Assembly (NCBI GenBank): GCA_002937555.1
Contig: PTKB01000072.1
Coordinates: 1 to 10,549, forward strand
Source of the DNA: Alphaproteobacteria bacterium MarineAlpha10_Bin2
GTDB lineage: Bacteria; Pseudomonadota; Alphaproteobacteria; UBA828
DNA: 10,549 nucleotides
Direction of reading: 5' to 3'
Below the pieces are notes generated by a model. It was not told where the DNA came from. It saw only the letters and a list, made by a program, of their open reading frames with translations, and made no database searches. Positions 7,037-10,549 of the stretch are shown here, in pieces (positions within the stretch are counted from its first letter, which is position 1; each line of letters begins with the position of its first letter). The position numbers and the translations under genes were made by a program.

Positions 7037-7043
7037 GTATTTT
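7016..7043 (+). terminator. Possible intrinsic terminator of the CoA-ester operon
   Basis: The third hairpin of the intergenic cluster is followed on the plus strand by GTATTTT, a short T-rich tract, which would end transcription coming from the MaoC gene. On the minus strand there is no comparable T-run after the hairpin, so it is not an obvious terminator for the thiolase. The T tract is short and broken, so the call is tentative. Confidence 0.4.
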
Positions 7044-7045
7044 CA

Positions 7046-8212
7046 CTATCTGAGCGGTTCCAAAATGGAGCAGAAATTGGCCACCGCAGTACCGCCCATG
7101 TTGAAGATGCCGGCGAGCTTGGCGTCCTTGACCTGAATGCCGCCGGCGGTTCCGGTCAGTTGCTTGGCGCTCATAACATGCATGGAGACGCCGGTGGCGC
7201 CGATCGGGTGGCCCTTTGATTTGAGGCCGCCTGAGGGGTTGACCGGTAACTTGCCGTCCATCTCCGTCCAGCCTTCGTGAATGGCGCGGGCGCCTTCGCC
7301 GCGCGGCGTGAGACCCATGGCTTCGTATTCCATGAGCTCGGCGATGGTGAAGCAGTCATGGGTCTCGACGAAATCGAGATCGTCGAGGGTGAGGCCGGCA
7401 TCGCCGAGCGCCTGCCCCCAGGCCTTCTCGCAGCCGTCGAGCAGCAGAATGTCGCGCCGGCTCATGGGCAGGAAATCGTTGACGTGCGCCGTGGCGCGGA
7501 AGATCACCGCTTTCGGCATGGCAAGGGCGCTTTCGACGTCGCTCAGCACCACCGCGGCGGCGCCGTCGGAAACGAGCGAGCAATCGGTGCGCTTGAGCGG
7601 CCCGGCGACGAGCGGGTTCTTGTCCGACACGGTGCGGCAGAAATCGTAGCCGAGATCTTTTTGGATGTGCGCCAGCGGGTTGCGCGCGCCCGCCTTGTGG
7701 TTCTTCGTGGCGATCTTGGCCAGGGCGTCCGTTTGGTCGCCATGGCGCTGGAAATAACTTTCGGCAATGGTGCCGAACACGCCGGCGAAACCGCCCTCGA
7801 TATCGGCCTCTTCCTTGACGTAGGAGCCCTTCAACAGATTTTCGCCGATTTCCGGACCGGTCGCGCCGGTCATCTTCTCGACGCCGACCACCAGGACGAA
7901 GCGGGCGCGCTTGGCCTCGATGGTCTTGATGCCCTGATAAATCGCCGCGCTGCCGGTGGCACAGGCATTCTCGACCCGCGTCGCCGGTACGAAGCGGAGC
8001 GCGTCGTCGGCCTGCAAAGCGAGCGAGGCGGTAAATTCCTGGCGCGAGAAGCCGACATTGCAATGTCCGACGAAAATTTCGTCGATATCCGCGGCTTCGA
8101 GGCCGGAATCGGCGAGCGCACCCTGGGCCGCCTGAACGATCAGCGATTCGACGTCCTCGTTCTCATGTTTTCCGAACGGCGTGTGGCTCCAGCCGACGAT
8201 GCAGGCGGTCAT
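7046..8212 (-). CDS. Thiolase family protein, SCP-x type acetyl-CoA acyltransferase
   Basis: A 388-residue thiolase that cleaves 3-ketoacyl-CoA with CoA, or condenses acyl-CoAs. The nucleophile is Cys84 in VENACATGSAA. His285 (VETHDCFT) and His335 (GLKSKGHPIGATG) are the further active-site residues. The second cysteine of classical thiolases, in a C-x-GGG motif near the C-terminus, is replaced by FNMGGTA with Asn371, which is the arrangement of the SCP-x/SCP2-thiolase subfamily. ATG at 8212 has AAGGAG upstream. It runs convergent to the CoA-ester operon but could act on the same material, since a 3-hydroxyacyl-CoA dehydrogenase-like product would be a 3-ketoacyl-CoA. The companion OB-fold (DUF35) protein often found beside such thiolases is not seen on either side here. 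Family call is firm; substrate unknown. Confidence 0.92.
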   Translation of the reverse strand: MTACIVGWSHTPFGKHENEDVESLIVQAAQGALADSGLEAADIDEIFVGHCNVGFSRQEFTASLALQADDALRFVPATRVENACATGSAAIYQGIKTIEAKRARFVLVVGVEKMTGATGPEIGENLLKGSYVKEEADIEGGFAGVFGTIAESYFQRHGDQTDALAKIATKNHKAGARNPLAHIQKDLGYDFCRTVSDKNPLVAGPLKRTDCSLVSDGAAAVVLSDVESALAMPKAVIFRATAHVNDFLPMSRRDILLLDGCEKAWGQALGDAGLTLDDLDFVETHDCFTIAELMEYEAMGLTPRGEGARAIHEGWTEMDGKLPVNPSGGLKSKGHPIGATGVSMHVMSAKQLTGTAGGIQVKDAKLAGIFNMGGTAVANFCSILEPLR

Positions 8213-8222
8213 GCGCTCTCTC

Positions 8223-8236
8223 CTTGAAATTTCAAG
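8223..8236. promoter_or_regulatory. Perfect 14-base palindrome upstream of the thiolase
   Basis: CTTGAAATTTCAAG is its own reverse complement and lies right at the ribosome-binding site of the thiolase gene, sharing its last bases with AAGGAG. Its position fits an operator for a dimeric regulator, for example of TetR type, or a site affecting translation of the transcript. Function is inferred from symmetry and place only. Confidence 0.4.
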
Positions 8237-8296
8237 CGGATACTATGATCCCGGGCGGATGGAGCGGCAAGCTTTGGTTGGCTGAGATAGTTGCAA

Positions 8297-8325
8297 AGTA
8301 TACTATTTAACCTTAGTCCCTGTAA
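8297..8325 (-). promoter_or_regulatory. Candidate promoter for the thiolase gene
   Basis: On the minus strand, TATACT (8302-8297) is a good -10 match, with TTACAG (8325-8320) 17 bases upstream as a poor -35. The -10 is part of the palindrome AGTATACT (8297-8304), so a plus-strand promoter for the kinase could also use it, although no well-spaced plus-strand -35 is seen. The rest of the roughly 200 bases between the two genes (8213-8412) shows nothing else I can call. Confidence 0.3.
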
Positions 8326-8412
8326 CGAAACCATGGTCGGCGAAATGGGTAGCAAAAAAACAGTGACGAATCAGCGAAACGCGCGACCGGGCGCAGGGCT
8401 GCCGTTAGTGAA

Positions 8413-9288
8413 ATGGGAAATTCCATGTCCCTGATCGCCATTATCGACGACCAGATTACCAACCGGCGCATTTATGCCCGACTGGCGGCTTCGATCGTGC
8501 CGGATGCGAATGTGGAAAGCTTCGCCGATCCGATCAAGGCGCTGGAATGGAGCAAGGAAAATATTCCCGATATCGTGATCAGCGACTTCAAGATGGGCAC
8601 CATGAACGGCGCCGCCTTTACTGCCGCTTTCCGCGCCCAGGAAGGCTGCGAGGATGTGCCGGTGATCATCGTCACCGCGTTCGAGGACAAATCGTTCCGC
8701 TACCGCGCGCTCGACGCCGGCGCCACGGATTTCATCACCAGTCCGGTGGATGCGCGCGAGTTCGGCACGCGCCTCAGAAATCTGTTGCGGCTGCGCCGTA
8801 ATCAGCTCGATCTGCAAAAGCACGGCGCGAAATTGCAGGAGAAGCTCGAGAAGAATACCCGCCTCGGCGATCAGGCGCTGCGTCAAAGCGAAGAGATGCT
8901 GCGCCTGGTGATCGACACCGTTCCGGCCCTGATCAGCGCCACGGACGGCAATTCCAATTTCGAATTCGTCAACCGCAAGCTGGCCGAAACGCTCCGCGTC
9001 GAGCCGGACGACGCGGTCGGCAAAACCGTCGGCGATCTGATGGGACAGGAATTCGGCCGCCGCAGCCAAGAAGTCGACAAGCAGGTGTTCGAAAGCGGCC
9101 AGACGATCGCCGCGATCGAAGAAGACTTCGAAGACGTGAGCGGCGACACTCGCACCCTGCTCACCACCAAATCGCCACTCCGCGATCAGGATGGCGGCGT
9201 ACGCAATGTGGTGACGGTCTCCCTCGACATTACCGAGCGCAAGGAAGCCGAGCGCCAGTTGCACAAGCTGTCGAGTGCGGTTGCGTAA
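8413..9288 (+). CDS. Hybrid sensor kinase, N-terminal half: receiver + PAS (stops at in-frame TAA)
   Basis: A 291-residue product holding the front half of a sensor kinase. Residues 5-127 form a response-regulator receiver, with Asp12/Asp13, phospho-acceptor Asp58 (VISDFKM) and Thr88 (VTAF). The conserved Lys is missing: DFITSPVD has Ser110 where the KP motif is expected. Residues about 128-163 look like a coiled-coil linker, and a PAS domain spans about 164-278, ending in LDITERKEAE. The protein then stops at TAA in KLSSAVA, where related kinases continue into the next PAS. The following codons, in the same frame, read CPNAVLIADPDGT and complete that PAS, so this is half of a longer gene. 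Start choice: ATG 8413, or ATG 8425, which has GGGA six bases upstream and gives MSLIAIIDDQ, a more typical receiver start. As it stands the product could not phosphorylate itself. Confidence 0.85.
   Translation: MGNSMSLIAIIDDQITNRRIYARLAASIVPDANVESFADPIKALEWSKENIPDIVISDFKMGTMNGAAFTAAFRAQEGCEDVPVIIVTAFEDKSFRYRALDAGATDFITSPVDAREFGTRLRNLLRLRRNQLDLQKHGAKLQEKLEKNTRLGDQALRQSEEMLRLVIDTVPALISATDGNSNFEFVNRKLAETLRVEPDDAVGKTVGDLMGQEFGRRSQEVDKQVFESGQTIAAIEEDFEDVSGDTRTLLTTKSPLRDQDGGVRNVVTVSLDITERKEAERQLHKLSSAVA
9286..9288 (+). other. In-frame TAA splitting the sensor kinase gene
   Basis: The TAA sits at codon 292 counted from 8413, and the frame before and after it is the same. It falls where PAS-kinase homologues usually have a Gln codon (SAVAQ-CPNAV-type context), so a single C-to-T change from CAA would explain it. 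There is no second lesion: the downstream frame is open for about 1 kb. It could be a real nonsense mutation, a sequencing error or a read-through site. Confidence 0.85.
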
Positions 9289-9327
9289 TGCCCCAATGCG
9301 GTCCTGATCGCCGATCCGGACGGCACG

Positions 9328-10353
9328 GTGGAATATGTCAATTCGCGCTTTGGCGAAATGACCGGCCTCAGTGGCGAAGACTATATCGGCGGCGATTTGT
9401 TCGCCTGGCACCCGGATGCCTCACCGCCGCAGAACCCGGAACAGACTCTCGCCGAGGCCAAGGAAACCGGCTCGGCGCAGCGCGAATTCCTGCTTAAGCG
9501 CGGCGACGGCAGCGCATTTTGGTGCCGCGAAATGACCAGCGTGATCCGCGATAGTGACGGTGAGGTGACGCATTATCTTTCGATCACCGAGGACATCACC
9601 GATCGCAAACAGGTCGAGGCGCAGCTTATACAGACGTCGAAATTGGCCACACTCGGCCAGATGGCAGCTGGCATGGCGCATGAGTTGAACCAACCGCTCT
9701 ACATCATCCGCATGGCAGCCGATCGCTGTTTGATGGAAATGGATGAAGGCACCCTCGAGCGCGAGACCGAGCGTGAGCATTTCGAAATCGTCGTCGAGCA
9801 GTGCCAGCGAATGGCCGATATTATCGGTCATTTGCGCATTTTCGGACGCCGCGATGCGCTCGAGCCGAGCCTGATGGACCCCTCGGCCTGCGTCCGCCGC
9901 GCGGTCGAGATGGTGCTCGAGCAGTACCGCCTGGAAGATATCGAGATCACCGCCGAAATTCCCGAGGAGGCGCATGTGGTGATGGGCCATCCCATCCGCC
10001 TCGAGCAGGTGCTGGTTAATCTTCTGAGCAATGCGCGTAACGCAATTTTGGAAAATGCGCAGGAAGAGGCGGACGGCCCGAAAGGCCAGATCGCCGTTGC
10101 CCTGGCCGATGATAAGAGCACGAGCCAAATCTCCGTGACGGTGCGCGACTCAGGCGGCGGTATTCCGGAAGACAAGCTCGATTCAATATTCGAGCCGTTT
10201 TTCACCACCAAGGAAGTCGGTCAGGGCATGGGTCTCGGGCTTTCCGTCAGCCAGAGCATCGTTAGCGAAATGGCCGGCGAATTGTCGGCATCGGCGAGCG
10301 GCGCGGGCACCTGTTTTACGCTGACCGTGCTCTACCATCAACAACACCGCTAA
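9328..10353 (+). CDS. Sensor histidine kinase, C-terminal half: PAS + HisKA + HATPase (fragment of split gene)
   Basis: The catalytic half of the interrupted kinase. The open frame begins at 9289, just after the TAA; GTG at 9328 is the first plausible start but lies inside the second PAS domain (EYVNSRFGEMTG), so a protein from there would have a damaged PAS. PAS and its ITEDITDRKQ end cover residues 1-95 or so. The HisKA helix contains the phospho-accepting His118 in GMAHELNQPL. The ATPase has the N-box LLSNARN (Asn235), G1 DSGGGIP (274-280), F-box FEPFFTTK (288-295) and G2 GMGLGLS (300-306). All catalytic motifs are intact, which argues that any mutation is recent. No response-regulator partner gene follows; the receiver is on the same predicted polypeptide, in the first half. 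Read across the stop, the whole protein would be about 646 residues. No ribosome-binding site is apparent near 9328. Confidence 0.85.
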   Translation: MEYVNSRFGEMTGLSGEDYIGGDLFAWHPDASPPQNPEQTLAEAKETGSAQREFLLKRGDGSAFWCREMTSVIRDSDGEVTHYLSITEDITDRKQVEAQLIQTSKLATLGQMAAGMAHELNQPLYIIRMAADRCLMEMDEGTLERETEREHFEIVVEQCQRMADIIGHLRIFGRRDALEPSLMDPSACVRRAVEMVLEQYRLEDIEITAEIPEEAHVVMGHPIRLEQVLVNLLSNARNAILENAQEEADGPKGQIAVALADDKSTSQISVTVRDSGGGIPEDKLDSIFEPFFTTKEVGQGMGLGLSVSQSIVSEMAGELSASASGAGTCFTLTVLYHQQHR

Positions 10354-10381
10354 ATCAATGGGTTAGGGGTTGATACAGTCG

Positions 10382-10421
10382 CGCTCAGTAGCGCCCAGTA
10401 GCGCTCAGTCACGCCTAGTCG
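10382..10421. repeat. Four-copy 10-base tandem repeat
   Basis: Four consecutive 10-base units, CGCTCAGTAG, CGCCCAGTAG, CGCTCAGTCA and CGCCTAGTCG, share a CGCYYAGTMR pattern in exact register. The preceding bases (10372-10381) carry a partial fifth unit ending in CAGTCG. They lie in the non-coding gap after the kinase. This could be a protein-binding array or an end of a mobile element; function is not known. Confidence 0.65.
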
Positions 10422-10445
10422 TGGCACATTCGTGCTACCTCGGCA

Positions 10446-10467
10446 ATTTCGGCACTATTTCGGCACT
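10446..10467. repeat. Perfect 11-base direct repeat, two copies
   Basis: ATTTCGGCACT occurs twice back to back, and weaker relatives (TGGCACATT, CCTCGGCAA) precede it, so about three to four degenerate copies span 10422-10467. It follows directly on the 10-base repeat array and precedes the partial Cys-x-x-Cys gene. The arrangement resembles the multiple transposase-binding repeats at some transposon ends, but this is only an inference. Confidence 0.55.
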
Positions 10468-10496
10468 TCGTCGACAGGTCTGGGACATAATGTGGT

Positions 10497-10549
10497 ATGC
10501 CGGATTCGCCCCCAATTTGCCCTAGATGCGGCTCCCAAGTGTGGGAGGA
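10497..10549 (+). CDS. Start of a Cys-x-x-Cys zinc-ribbon-like protein (cut by right edge)
   Basis: Only 17 codons are visible. They read MPDSPPICPRCGSQVWE, with a CPRCGS knuckle as found at the N-terminus of several transposases and other zinc-ribbon proteins. An in-frame TAA at 10488-10490 places the ATG at 10497 as the first start; no strong ribosome-binding site is seen, only CTGGGA well upstream. The short reading could be chance, but the knuckle followed by GS at the expected place makes a real gene likely. With the repeats just upstream, a transposon gene is one explanation; identity is not established. Confidence 0.45.
   Translation, partial: MPDSPPICPRCGSQVWE

Noticed and set aside
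6819..7046. Minus-strand 75-codon frame across the convergent gap
   Set aside because: Its PRRGEGLGEG-like peptide is the translation of the palindromic intergenic repeat, not a gene.
7277..8227. Plus-strand open frame (316 codons) opposite the thiolase
   Set aside because: The thiolase on the other strand has its nucleophile, histidines and a good ribosome-binding site; this frame has none of these.
8333..8434. Small plus-strand open frame of 33 codons before the kinase (leader peptide?)
   Set aside because: No ribosome-binding site, no attenuator-like structure or repeated residues, and it simply overlaps the kinase start out of frame.
8371..9411. Minus-strand open frame (346 codons) opposite the receiver-PAS half of the kinase
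   Set aside because: The translation is low in recognisable motifs, and the plus strand has complete receiver and PAS motifs; an antisense shadow.
9288..9497. ATG overlapping the kinase stop (TAATG), a possible coupled restart
   Set aside because: It is out of frame with the kinase, giving a short arginine-rich peptide without domain features, so it would not rescue the downstream half.
10382..10467. Repeats at the right edge as a CRISPR array
   Set aside because: The units are 10-11 bases and directly adjacent with no spacers, far too short for CRISPR repeats.

Overview
The window looks like a stretch of chromosome from a GC-rich proteobacterium, probably an alphaproteobacterium. This is inferred from codon bias, Shine-Dalgarno style, tight catabolic operons and GC-rich palindromic intergenic repeats; no marker gene is present to prove it. 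Most of the window is densely packed metabolic genes.

Left block, minus strand (2043 down to 1): a three-gene operon encoding a xylose-isomerase-like TIM-barrel sugar isomerase/epimerase, a short-chain dehydrogenase whose TTG start overlaps the isomerase stop (TTGA), and the first 133 codons of an amidase that runs off the left edge. It is separated by an 84-base divergent intergenic region, carrying a perfect 5-5-5 inverted repeat, from the next block.

Central block, plus strand (2128 to 6892): five tightly spaced or overlapping genes for CoA-ester chemistry. They encode a 3-hydroxyacyl-CoA dehydrogenase-like/L-gulonate dehydrogenase-like NAD enzyme, a CitE/HpcH-type CoA-ester lyase, a family III (CaiB/BaiF) CoA-transferase, an acyl-CoA dehydrogenase and a MaoC-type hydratase. 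Read as chemistry, these can activate an acid as its CoA ester, desaturate it, hydrate the double bond and cleave the resulting hydroxyacyl-CoA. That is the logic of mesaconate, itaconate, methylsuccinate or leucine-type branched-acid breakdown; the substrate cannot be read from the sequence.

Convergent to this operon (7046 to 8212, minus strand) is an SCP-x-type thiolase. The 153-base gap between them holds three GC-rich hairpins, one with a trailing T-rich tract that could terminate the operon.

Right block, plus strand (8413 to 10353): a hybrid sensor kinase laid out receiver-PAS-PAS-HisKA-HATPase, interrupted by a single in-frame TAA at 9286-9288 inside the second PAS domain. Both sides are otherwise intact and in the same frame. 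Beyond it (10354 to 10496) is a short non-coding zone with a four-copy 10-base tandem repeat and an 11-base direct repeat, followed by the first 17 codons of a Cys-x-x-Cys protein cut by the window edge. This edge could be the start of a mobile element.

The strongest points for a second look are the split kinase, the repeat array at the right edge, and the unresolved substrate of the CoA-ester operon.
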